Shown here one piece after another: positions 1-6,888 of a stretch of 17,843 nucleotides of DNA (the stretch's first letter is position 1; each line of letters starts with the position of its first letter). Under the pieces are notes generated by a model. That model ran no database searches. It saw nothing but the letters and a program-made list of their open reading frames with translations, and was not told the DNA's origin. The DNA comes from Planctomycetaceae bacterium UBA4732 (GTDB taxonomy: Bacteria; Planctomycetota; Planctomycetia; Gemmatales; Gemmataceae). Where the stretch lies: positions 6,169 to 24,011 of the forward strand of contig DHJA01000158.1 of assembly GCA_002404095.1 (NCBI GenBank), written 5' to 3'. The translations under genes were made by a program, and so were the position numbers.

Positions 1-70
1 GGGACCCCCCCCCCCGGCCCCCCCGCCCCCCCGCCGGCCCCCGGCCCGGGGGGGGGAACCCCCCGCCGCT
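1..70. other. G/C homopolymer-rich low-complexity stretch at window edge
   Basis: Almost every base is G or C, arranged as runs of 4 to 10 identical bases. The composition is unlike anything else in the window. It could be a contig-end or sequencing artefact, or a genuine low-complexity tract. On the minus strand an ATG at 75-77 opens a frame that continues into it, about 20 bases after the permease stop codon. A second permease gene might therefore begin here, but the frame stays open only because the stretch has no A/T, so I do not call a gene. Confidence 0.6.
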
Positions 71-97
71 CGCTCATCGATTGACGACTGACAGACT

Positions 98-1240
98 CTA
101 ATCCAGCGTCTGGCGATAGCGCAGCACCGCCACGACCAGCACCACGACGGCAAAGAGCGCGACGGGCCAAAGGTCCGGCGCCACGTCCATAAGGCCGTTG
201 CCCTTGAGCAGGATGCCGCGGATGATTCGCAGATAATGGGTCAGGGGCAGGCCCTCGCCGACCACCTGCGCCCAGACCGGCATCCCCCGGAAGGGGAACA
301 TGAAGCCCGAAAGCAGGATGGACGGCAGGAAGAAAAAGAACGTCATCTGCATGGCCTGGAGCTGGTTCTTGGCCAGCGTGGAAAAGGTGACGCCCACGGC
401 CAGGTTGGCGACGATGAAGATCAGCGTCGCGGCCAGCAGCAGGCCAATGTCGCCGGCCATCGGCACGTTAAACAGGAAGCGGGCGACGACCAGGATCAGC
501 CCCACCTGGATGTAGCCGACCAGGATGTACGGGACGATCTTGCCGAGCAGCACCTCGAACGGGCGCGTAGGCATCGACAGCAGGTTTTCCATGGTGCCGC
601 GCTCCCGCTCGCGCGTAATCGCCAGGCCGGTGATCAGGATCATGGTCAGTGTGAGGACCACGCCCATGAGGCCGGGCACAATGTTGTACTGCGTGATCGC
701 CTCGGGGTTGTATTTCGCGTGGACGCGCAGCTCGACGGGGCCGGCGGCGCCTCCCAGATAGGCGAGCGGGCCTTTGAGGTCGTTTTGTAGGGCCGTGTCC
801 AGCAAAACGCCCAGGGCGCCCACGGCGTTGCTGGTGGCCGCGGGATCGGTCGCGTCCGCCTCGACGAGCAGGACCGGCCGGTCGCCGCGCAGGAGGTCCC
901 GGCTGAAATCTTCCGGGATGCTGACGACGAACAGGACTTCGCCGCGGGCCAGCGCGTCGCGCGCCTCGGCTTCCGACTTCACCTCCCGGACGAAGTCGAA
1001 GTAGCTGCTGTTGCGGATCGCCTCCAACAGCGTGCGGCCCTGCGGGCCGCGGTCGGCCAGGAGGACCGCGGTGGGCAGACGCCTCGGGTCCGAGTTGATG
1101 GCGAACCCGAACAGGATCAGCTGGAGCAGCGGGATGCCGATCATCATTCCGAAGGTCAGGCGGTCCCGACGCATCTGGATGAATTCCTTAACGACTACGG
1201 CCCAACAGCGCGCCGGGGAAAATTCGTACCACCCGTTCAT
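98..1240 (-). CDS. ABC-2 type transporter permease (YbhS/YbhR-like)
   Basis: Membrane subunit of an ABC exporter, 380 aa, acting in the inner membrane with the ATPase encoded just upstream. The architecture is that of the ABC-2 permease family. One membrane segment lies near residues 30-50, followed by a large extracytoplasmic domain to about residue 180. Five more hydrophobic segments follow, near 190-210, 230-258, 265-292, 298-318 and 358-375. The family motif RERERGTMENLLSMP lies between the second and third segments. Its start overlaps the ATPase stop by 4 bases (ATGA), so the two are probably translationally coupled. E. coli YbhFSR has two such permeases. Only one is visible here before the window edge, so it may work as a homodimer or with a partner outside the window. 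The substrate cannot be read from the sequence; drugs or other hydrophobic compounds are likely by analogy. Confidence 0.93.
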   Translation of the reverse strand: MNGWYEFSPARCWAVVVKEFIQMRRDRLTFGMMIGIPLLQLILFGFAINSDPRRLPTAVLLADRGPQGRTLLEAIRNSSYFDFVREVKSEAEARDALARGEVLFVVSIPEDFSRDLLRGDRPVLLVEADATDPAATSNAVGALGVLLDTALQNDLKGPLAYLGGAAGPVELRVHAKYNPEAITQYNIVPGLMGVVLTLTMILITGLAITRERERGTMENLLSMPTRPFEVLLGKIVPYILVGYIQVGLILVVARFLFNVPMAGDIGLLLAATLIFIVANLAVGVTFSTLAKNQLQAMQMTFFFFLPSILLSGFMFPFRGMPVWAQVVGEGLPLTHYLRIIRGILLKGNGLMDVAPDLWPVALFAVVVLVVAVLRYRQTLD

Positions 1241-2163
1241 GGCGAACCCCCGCTGTGCGACTGGTCCATGAGGTGGATGAAGACATCCTCCAGGCCCGAT
1301 TCAATCGGGCGCCACTGGTATTCCTTAGTGTGGAACGGGGCGATCGCCTCTTCGAGGGCGGCCTTGTCGTCGCCGCTGACGTGCAGCGCGGCGCCGAACG
1401 CCGCGGCCTGCCGGACGCCCGGCTGGCCGCGCAGCTGCTCGGCCAGTCGGGCCAGGTTCGGGCCGCTGACGGACCAGGTCGTCAGACGCGCATGCGCGAC
1501 CACTTCGGCGGCCGTGCCGTGCGCCAGCAATTTCCCCTCCAAAATGTACACGAGCCGATGGCAGCGCTCGGCCTCGTCCATGTAGTGAGTGGTGATGAGG
1601 AAGGTCATCCCCTGGTCGGCGAGCAGATGGATCTCCTCCCAGAAGTCGCGGCGCGCCTTGGGGTCCACGCCCGCCGTCGGCTCGTCGAGCAACAGCAGCT
1701 TGGGATGGTGGATCAGGCAGGCGGCCAGGGCGAGGCGCTGCTTCCAGCCGCCCGATAGCTGGCCGGCAAGCTGGGACCGCCGCTCCAGTAGCCCGAGTCG
1801 TTCGAGGCTCTCGCGCACGGCCCGGCGGCGGTTCGGGACGCCGTACATGCGCGCCGTGAAGTCGAGGTTCTCGGCGATGGTGAGGTCTTCCCAGAAGCTG
1901 AATCGTTGGGTCATGTAGCCGACCTCGCGCTTGATGCTCCGGGTTTCGGCGATCACGTCATAGCCGAGACAGGTTCCACTCCCGGCATCCGGCCGGAGCA
2001 GGCCGCAGAGCATGCGGAGGAACGTCGTCTTGCCGCTGCCGTTGGGTCCGAGGAAGCCGCAGATCTCGCCGCGGCGGACCTGAAGGTCGATCCCATCGAC
2101 GGCCGTGCGAGCGCCGAAGCGCTTGGTCAAGCCGCGCACGTCGATGGCTAGTTCGTCGGCCAT
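1237..2163 (-). CDS. ABC transporter ATP-binding protein (YbhF-like)
   Basis: Cytoplasmic ATPase subunit, 308 aa, driving the ABC-2 permease encoded next. All nucleotide-binding motifs are intact: Walker A GPNGSGKTT (residues 39-47), Q-loop near YMTQRFSFWEDLT (83-95), signature LSGGW (136-140), Walker B LLLLDEP with the catalytic Glu (156-162), and the switch His in TTHYMDEAE (191-199). About 90 C-terminal residues form the accessory region usual for exporter ATPases of this type. It has a single nucleotide-binding domain, whereas E. coli YbhF has two in tandem, so a functional dimer is expected. It starts 3 bases after the adaptor gene ends and overlaps the permease by 4 bases. A function separate from this exporter is unlikely. 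Confidence 0.95.
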   Translation of the reverse strand: MADELAIDVRGLTKRFGARTAVDGIDLQVRRGEICGFLGPNGSGKTTFLRMLCGLLRPDAGSGTCLGYDVIAETRSIKREVGYMTQRFSFWEDLTIAENLDFTARMYGVPNRRRAVRESLERLGLLERRSQLAGQLSGGWKQRLALAACLIHHPKLLLLDEPTAGVDPKARRDFWEEIHLLADQGMTFLITTHYMDEAERCHRLVYILEGKLLAHGTAAEVVAHARLTTWSVSGPNLARLAEQLRGQPGVRQAAAFGAALHVSGDDKAALEEAIAPFHTKEYQWRPIESGLEDVFIHLMDQSHSGGSP

Positions 2164-2166
2164 GTT

Positions 2167-3150
2167 TCAGTCCCCGAACTCCACGTCCACGGGTTGGCCC
2201 GGGTGCATTTTCGCCGCGGTTGCCGGATCAAAGCGCGCCTCGATCATGAAAACCAGCTTGGCCCGGCTCTCGCGGCTGTAAATGACTGGCGGCGTGTATT
2301 CCGCCTGGGGCGAGATGAAGGTAACATGGCCAACATAAGGGGCGGGTGCGCCGTCCGCGGAGACCCGCACCGTCTGGCCGACGCGAATTCCGCCGAGGCG
2401 GGTTTGGGAAACGAAGGCGCGCACCTTGATGTTTTCCGGCGGCAGGAGTACGACGACGGGCCGGTTCGCGGCGACCACTTCACCTTGCCAATACAGAATG
2501 TCGATAACCACGCCTGCCTGCGGCGCCGCCTGCCGCTTTTGCGTGAGGTTCCATTCCGCCTGCGCCAGCGCCGCCTCCGTCGCATACACGTTGGCCTCCG
2601 CCGCCGCCACTTGGTCGGGGCGCGCGGGCAGCTGGGCCGTCGTCAGATCGGCCTGGAGCTGGGCCGCGCGCTCCCAGTTCTGGTCGCGGGTCGATCGCGC
2701 CTGTTCCAGATCCTGTTCCGCCGTGGCATTCGAGCCGGCCAGCTTCTGTTGCCTTGCCAGTTCCTTCTCGGAAACCGTAAGGGCCGCTCGCGCCTGGCCG
2801 AGCTGCGCCTTGACGGATTCGATTTCCGAGGGGCGTTTGCCTTTCTTCAGATCTTCCCAGTCGGCACGGGCCTGCGCCACCTTGCGCGCGGCCTCGTCGC
2901 GCGCGGCCTTCTCCGGCATGCCGTCCAGCGCGAAGAGCGGATCGCCGACCTTTACCTCCGCGCCCCTCTTCACGTCCAACGTTTCCACGGCGCCGGCCAG
3001 CGGCGACGCGACGTATACGTACTCCCCTTCGACGTAACCCTGGACCCGATTGGATTCGGAAGGGCCGCAACCCGCCAGGGCGCATAGCGCCACAAGCGCG
3101 CCGCCCAGACGCCGCGGTCGCGGCCGATACTTCGCCCGGAAGTCGGTCAT
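2167..3150 (-). CDS. HlyD/YbhG-family periplasmic adaptor, predicted lipoprotein
   Basis: Membrane-fusion (adaptor) subunit, 327 aa, linking the ABC exporter to the cell envelope. The N-terminus has a basic region (RPRPRR), a short hydrophobic core and a lipobox ending LAGC with Cys28, so it should be lipid-anchored. A biotinyl/lipoyl-like half-domain (about 40-78, including the VKRGAEVKVGDPLF pattern) is followed by a long charged, Ala-rich coiled-coil hairpin (about 80-190). The second lipoyl half (about 195-240) and a beta-barrel region (about 240-325) complete the order typical of HlyD/YbhG proteins. The start overlaps the TetR stop by 4 bases, and the ATPase gene begins 3 bases after it ends. 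It appears to be the second gene of a four-gene operon under the upstream TetR regulator. Confidence 0.92.
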   Translation of the reverse strand: MTDFRAKYRPRPRRLGGALVALCALAGCGPSESNRVQGYVEGEYVYVASPLAGAVETLDVKRGAEVKVGDPLFALDGMPEKAARDEAARKVAQARADWEDLKKGKRPSEIESVKAQLGQARAALTVSEKELARQQKLAGSNATAEQDLEQARSTRDQNWERAAQLQADLTTAQLPARPDQVAAAEANVYATEAALAQAEWNLTQKRQAAPQAGVVIDILYWQGEVVAANRPVVVLLPPENIKVRAFVSQTRLGGIRVGQTVRVSADGAPAPYVGHVTFISPQAEYTPPVIYSRESRAKLVFMIEARFDPATAAKMHPGQPVDVEFGD

Positions 3151-3776
3151 GGCTTCGACCTCCCCTTCTCCGTGATCACGCCCCGCAAGATCACCGTGAC
3201 GATTGCGGTAAAGCCGGTTGTCGGCGTAAGGCCGAGTTCCTCCATCATCGGCGGATTGATGACGGCCTGCGTGGCGCCCAGAAGCATCTCAATGATGAGG
3301 CGGTGCGGGATGTCCTTCCGGATAAGCCCCTCGCGGCGTCCCTGAGCCAGAATCTTTCCAAAGTGGCGGCGGATCACCTCCCGGCGCCGGCCCTCCACCA
3401 CATGGAACAGTTCCGGCGCCTCCCGCTGGACGTCCCGCACGAACGGCGACCGAATTTCGTCCGTGTGCCGCTGGATGCAGGCGAGCAACCGCTGCAAACC
3501 GACCGCGAAATCTGACGCGCGCTCCGCCGTAACCCGCGCCACATCCGCCTCCAGGCTGCGGAACTTGTCGTGGACCACGGCCTCCAGCAGTACGGTCTTG
3601 CTCGGAAAATGCGCGTACAGCGTCTTCTTGCTCATGCCGAGTTCGCCGGCGAGGTCGTCCATGGTCACGCCGCGGAAGCCGTGGGTTAAAAAATGCCGCC
3701 GCGCGGCGGCGATGATCCGCTGGCGGACGGCGCTTTCGGCCGGGGACTTGTTCGCCCGCCTCTCGTGAGACTCCAT
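3147..3776 (-). CDS. TetR/AcrR-family transcriptional regulator (CecR-like position)
   Basis: DNA-binding repressor, 209 aa, first gene of the exporter operon. The TetR helix-turn-helix is clear near residues 20-66, with the sequence GVTMDDLAGELGMSKKTLYA and the following HFPSK, which is the family hallmark. The rest is an all-helical ligand and dimerisation domain that cannot be assigned to a ligand. It overlaps the adaptor gene by 4 bases. In E. coli the TetR protein CecR lies at the head of ybhGFSR, so autoregulation and induction by an exported compound are likely by analogy. A promoter (3818-3846) and an overlapping inverted repeat (3803-3830) lie just upstream. The start codon at 3776 lies about 40 bases downstream of that promoter. 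Confidence 0.93.
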   Translation of the reverse strand: MESHERRANKSPAESAVRQRIIAAARRHFLTHGFRGVTMDDLAGELGMSKKTLYAHFPSKTVLLEAVVHDKFRSLEADVARVTAERASDFAVGLQRLLACIQRHTDEIRSPFVRDVQREAPELFHVVEGRRREVIRRHFGKILAQGRREGLIRKDIPHRLIIEMLLGATQAVINPPMMEELGLTPTTGFTAIVTVILRGVITEKGRSKP

Positions 3777-3802
3777 TGACCGGCCCCATCCATTGACACC
3801 TA

Positions 3803-3830
3803 GGAAACTCTACCCGTATTTTAGGTTTCC
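3803..3830. promoter_or_regulatory. candidate TetR operator (inverted repeat over the -10 box)
   Basis: GGAAAC at 3803-3808 is mirrored by GTTTCC at 3825-3830 with a 16-base gap. The site spans the predicted -10 box of the TetR-exporter operon, where a repressor would block transcription. Only 6 bases per arm match, so this is a weak prediction based on placement as well as symmetry. Confidence 0.3.
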
Positions 3831-3846
3831 CGCGATGGCGGAGCAA
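3818..3846 (-). promoter_or_regulatory. sigma70-type promoter for the TetR-exporter operon
   Basis: Read on the minus strand, TTGCTC (3841-3846) and TAAAAT (3818-3823) are separated by 17 bases. The -10 box matches 5 of 6 consensus bases and the -35 box has the TTG core. It lies about 40 bases upstream of the TetR start codon. Confidence 0.45.
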
Positions 3847-3981
3847 GTGCATTCTCGCGATTCCTTTTACGAACCGAGATCGTGAGGAAGTGATTTTCTC
3901 CCTCTGTACCCTTACGGTCGGGGCTGGTATCGACGATTTCTTTGGGGCTGGAAAGTGATTGGGCGTTTCTGTGAAAGGCGC

Positions 3982-5253
3982 CTAAGCCGCCAGGCGCGGG
4001 GGAGCGGCCGTCATGGCCGTCGGCAACTTGATGGCCCCTTGTAACGCTTTCATTGCGTTCAACAGCCCCGTGATCGATTCGGTCAAGTGGTTGGCGTTGA
4101 CCTGAATGCGCAGCACGCCGGCATGGTACGGCACGGCCGGGAACGTCACCGACTGCACGTAATAGCCCTTCTCGAATAGAAATTGTCCGCCGTTCAACGT
4201 ATCCTCTTCGTCGCCGACCAAGACCGAGACGATCGGCGTCACGCCGCCGCTTACCACCAGACCCATGTTCTTTAACCCGTTGGCAAACTGGGCGAGATTG
4301 CGGTCCAGGCGGGCGCGGAGCAGATCATACTCGCCGGACTCCAGAATGTCGCACACGACGCAAACCGCCTCCAAGTACGGCGGCACGACGGGGCCGCCGA
4401 AGATGTAGGTGTTGGAGCGCATCTTGAGCAGCCGTTTGAATTCGTGGGTGCAGCCGATGAAACCGCCGGCGCAGGAGAAGCCCTTGGAAAGGGAGCCGAT
4501 CACCAGCGTGTTGTCGTAGCTTCCCAGCGCGTCGAGTACGGTGCCGCGACCCTTCGCGCCGATGACGCCCGTGCCGTGCGCGTCGTCAACGTACAGCACG
4601 GCCCGGCGGGCAAGGGCGACCTCGTTCAGCTCGGCCAGCGGCGGCAGTTCGCCGGTCATGCTGTACACGCCGTCGATGGCCACGACGGCCACGCGATACT
4701 CGCCAGCTTCGTCCAACACTTTCTTGAGGCCGCGCGGGTCGCAGTGCGAGAACGTGATGACGCGCACGCCGTTGGCCTTGGCGATCTTGGCGCCTTCTTG
4801 AATGGAATTGTGGGCCTGCTCATCCACTACCAGAAGGTCTTGTTTACCGACTAGGCCGGGGATGGCGCCCATGTTGGCCAGCGTCACGGACGGATAGATT
4901 AACGTCGCCTCGGTACCGAGCCAGGCGGCGAGCTTATCCTCGGCGTCCGTGTTCGCGCGGACGCTGCTGAAGGCACGCGAGGCGCCGTTGTGGGCGCCCC
5001 AGGTTTCGACGCCGCTTTTGATGGCTTCCAGAACGCGCGGGTCTTGGTCCAGGCCGAGGAAACTGTCGGAGCCGAAGTTGACGACGGTTCGTCCCTCGAC
5101 CTCCATGACCCGGTTCGGACGCATCCGGTCCACGACAAGGTCTTTCAGGTGGCTCCGGCTATTGGGGAACAACTTGTTAAAGTGTTCGATGAAGCGGACC
5201 AAGCCGTTCTGCCGCAACGCACCCGCCAGAAGCCGCATGGGGGAGTCGCTCAT
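3982..5253 (-). CDS. PLP-dependent aminotransferase class I/II, alpha-oxoamine synthase-like
   Basis: A 423-aa fold-type I PLP enzyme of the alpha-oxoamine synthase group (8-amino-7-oxononanoate synthase, 2-amino-3-ketobutyrate CoA ligase, serine palmitoyltransferase). These enzymes condense an amino acid with an acyl-CoA or acyl-ACP and release CO2. Visible motifs are GAHNGASRAF (86-95), a PLP-stacking His in DEQAHNS (H148), YVDDAHGTGVIGAKGRG (D223, H226) and the Schiff-base lysine in SLSKGF (K257). The substrate is not clear. No biotin, threonine or sphingolipid genes are nearby, so a lipid-related role is only possible. I chose the ATG at 5253 because AGAGAAGG (5260-5267) lies 6 bases upstream and conserved family sequence starts soon after. 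The frame extends upstream to 5598, but that part is translated intergenic repeat (Pro-Ile/Met-Gly tripeptides). It is transcribed divergently from the nucleotidyltransferase-HD gene. Confidence 0.88.
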   Translation of the reverse strand: MSDSPMRLLAGALRQNGLVRFIEHFNKLFPNSRSHLKDLVVDRMRPNRVMEVEGRTVVNFGSDSFLGLDQDPRVLEAIKSGVETWGAHNGASRAFSSVRANTDAEDKLAAWLGTEATLIYPSVTLANMGAIPGLVGKQDLLVVDEQAHNSIQEGAKIAKANGVRVITFSHCDPRGLKKVLDEAGEYRVAVVAIDGVYSMTGELPPLAELNEVALARRAVLYVDDAHGTGVIGAKGRGTVLDALGSYDNTLVIGSLSKGFSCAGGFIGCTHEFKRLLKMRSNTYIFGGPVVPPYLEAVCVVCDILESGEYDLLRARLDRNLAQFANGLKNMGLVVSGGVTPIVSVLVGDEEDTLNGGQFLFEKGYYVQSVTFPAVPYHAGVLRIQVNANHLTESITGLLNAMKALQGAIKLPTAMTAAPPRLAA

Positions 5254-5259
5254 ACCGGA

Positions 5260-5267
5260 CCTTCTCT
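5260..5267 (-). promoter_or_regulatory. ribosome binding site deciding the aminotransferase start
   Basis: AGAGAAGG on the minus strand lies 6 bases before the ATG at 5253. It supports this start over the one at 5598, which would add 115 residues, part of them encoded by the repeat at 5472-5533. Confidence 0.6.
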
Positions 5268-5471
5268 TGAAGTAGGGAGCGGCGTATACCGCCCTTCGGT
5301 TCCGTTCGTCGCGGAGATGCCGGACTCGCAGGCCGCGCCATAAAACCATAAACCGCCCGACCGGACAAGCGTAATCAGGCAACCGCGGCGCACAAGCCCA
5401 CTCGGAAAAGTTATCGGCCGTTCGTTCTACGGATGTGAGAAGATTTCGTATTGCGCCGGTTGTGTGGTCAA

Positions 5472-5533
5472 TTTGTCCTATGAGTCCCATAGGTCCTATA
5501 GGACCTATGGGACCTATGGGACTCATGAGACAA
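5472..5533. repeat. 62-base palindromic repeat of 9-base units, copy 1
   Basis: Arms at 5473-5496 and 5510-5533 pair over 22 of 24 bases around a 13-base loop. The right half is built from 9-base units of the type GGGACCTAT. A second copy at 10921-10982 aligns without gaps over 62 bases with 8 differences (about 87% identity). Two pairs of those differences are compensatory in the hairpin. Such tracts translate as Pro-Ile-Gly or Gly-Leu-Met repeats and create false gene extensions. Confidence 0.9.
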
Positions 5534-5657
5534 CCAGAAACGCTAACCCTGTCCTCAATGGCGCCAAGCTCTCCTGGTCGATACAATAAGCTAGGCAAGC
5601 ATTTCGCTCGCCGGCCCCGCGCCGCATTGATGGGCCTGATAACGGCGCTTCAAAAGA

Positions 5658-6764
5658 ATGAGTCAGGGTAAACTGCGTCAGGCCATCGCCCTCGAAGCGG
5701 CCCGCCTGATGTATGAGCGCGTCGAAACCGAATACTTCACCGCGAAACGTAAGGCGGCCAAACGGCTTTGCCGTCAATGGGTCAAGCCGGAAGACCTGCC
5801 CTCCAACGCCGAGATCCGCCAACAAATCCAGGTCTTCGCCCGCATCCACGAAGGCGACCGCCGCACCGTCAACCTGCGCGACATGCGCTTGGAGGCGTTG
5901 CGTATGATGCGCCTTTTACGCACCTTCCGGCCGCGGCTGATCGGCAGCGTGATGACCGGCCACGTCCGCAAAGGTTCCGACATCGACCTGCACATCTTCA
6001 GCGACAGCGCCGCCCTCGTTTGCGACCTGCTCGAACAGGAAGGCTGCCAGTACGACTTGGAACGCAAGCAGGTCGTCAAGCACGGCGAGAGCCGGATTTT
6101 TACGCATATCCACGTCCACGACCGCTTCACGTTCGAGCTGACGGTGTACGCGGAAGATCAGGCCCATTACGTTTTCAAAAGTTCGATCACCGGCAAAGCG
6201 ATTGAGCGGGCGTCGATCCGCGAACTGGAAGAGTTCCTGGCAACGGAGTATCCCGACCTCGACCTCGACGGCGAGCTACAAGCGGCCGAAGCGGCAAACG
6301 ATCCGTATCCGGTTTATCGGATGCTGCTGCTGCCGCTGGAGAACGTGCCGGGGTCGCCGGTCTATCATCCTGAAGGCGACGTGCTGTACCATTCCTTGCA
6401 GGTGTTTGAGCAGGCGCGCGACCGTCGGCCCTATGATGAGGAGTTCTTGCTGGCGGCTTTGTTGCACGACGTAGGCAAAGGGTTGGACCGCTCGCGTCAT
6501 GTCGAAGCGGCCCTCGACGTGCTGGATGGAATCCTCACGGATCGGACGCGGTTCCTCATCGAACACCACATGCACGCGCATGACTACAAGGCGGGGACGC
6601 TTGGCAACAAGCTGCGCCGCGAACTGGAATCGTCGCCGGATTTCGAGGATTTGATGTTGTTGCGCGAGTGCGACGAGGCCGGCCGGGAACGCGGCGCGGT
6701 GGTCGGCACAGTGGATGACGCGCTGAACTATCTGCGCGAGCTGGAGCGCGAGAACGGCGCATGA
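5658..6764 (+). CDS. nucleotidyltransferase-HD domain protein
   Basis: A 368-aa protein joining two domains. Residues 93-165 carry a pol-beta-type nucleotidyltransferase signature: GSVMTGHVRKGSDIDLHIF with G96-S97, catalytic D108 and D110, and a likely third acidic residue E160 in FELTVY. Residues 235-345 carry an HD phosphohydrolase domain: H245 in VLYHSLQVF, H270-D271 in AALLHDVGKG, HH near 303-304 and D339 in RECDEAG. Such proteins transfer or remove nucleotides. The domain order recalls bacterial poly(A) polymerase/CCA enzymes, but the poly(A) polymerase motif with RRDFTINAL is absent, so I do not call it pcnB or cca. The N-terminal 90 residues are charged and helical with no recognised domain. 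The start at 5658 has no good ribosome binding site. An HD hydrolase acting on its own product, or a tRNA or nucleotide-signal enzyme, are both possible. Confidence 0.78.
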   Translation: MSQGKLRQAIALEAARLMYERVETEYFTAKRKAAKRLCRQWVKPEDLPSNAEIRQQIQVFARIHEGDRRTVNLRDMRLEALRMMRLLRTFRPRLIGSVMTGHVRKGSDIDLHIFSDSAALVCDLLEQEGCQYDLERKQVVKHGESRIFTHIHVHDRFTFELTVYAEDQAHYVFKSSITGKAIERASIRELEEFLATEYPDLDLDGELQAAEAANDPYPVYRMLLLPLENVPGSPVYHPEGDVLYHSLQVFEQARDRRPYDEEFLLAALLHDVGKGLDRSRHVEAALDVLDGILTDRTRFLIEHHMHAHDYKAGTLGNKLRRELESSPDFEDLMLLRECDEAGRERGAVVGTVDDALNYLRELERENGA

Positions 6765-6797
6765 TGCCGATTCTTGTTAAATAGTCAGGTTCATCCA

Positions 6798-6866
6798 GTG
6801 TGCCACGGCTGTTTCAGCCGTGAGAAGTCTCAGCACCTTCCCACGGCTGAAACAGCCGTGGCACAC
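6798..6866. repeat. perfect 25-bp inverted repeat (CGGCTGAAACAGCCG type)
   Basis: Bases 6798-6822 are the exact reverse complement of 6842-6866, with a 19-base spacer. Each arm is itself nearly palindromic around CGGCTGTTTCAGCCG. The element lies between the HD gene and the thioesterase and ends 22 bases before the thioesterase start. It could fold into a strong cruciform or RNA hairpin. I see no coding content. It looks like a REP- or MITE-like repeat, but a second full copy is not present in the window. Confidence 0.9.
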
Positions 6867-6888
6867 GATAGCGGGTAAGGAGGGACCG

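Larger units (their letters stand above)
5254..5657. other. 404-base divergent intergenic region
   Basis: This gap separates the minus-strand aminotransferase from the plus-strand nucleotidyltransferase-HD gene, so it should hold promoters for both. The only box I see with some confidence is TACAAT at 5582-5587 (plus strand), about 70 bases before the HD gene, without a good -35 partner. The centre is occupied by the 62-base palindromic repeat at 5472-5533. No small gene is convincing. Confidence 0.5.

Noticed and set aside
236..790. Long open frames on the plus strand opposite the exporter genes
   Set aside because: They are antisense shadows of well-supported minus-strand genes, caused by GC-rich codon use, with no protein-family features.
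3793..3822. TTGACA and TATTTT on the plus strand
   Set aside because: It looks like a promoter with an 18-base spacer, but no plus-strand gene follows before 5658, and the minus-strand promoter in the same place fits the TetR gene.
5472..5533. CRISPR array
   Set aside because: The repeat unit is only 9 bases, with no spacers and no cas genes; it is a palindromic tandem repeat.
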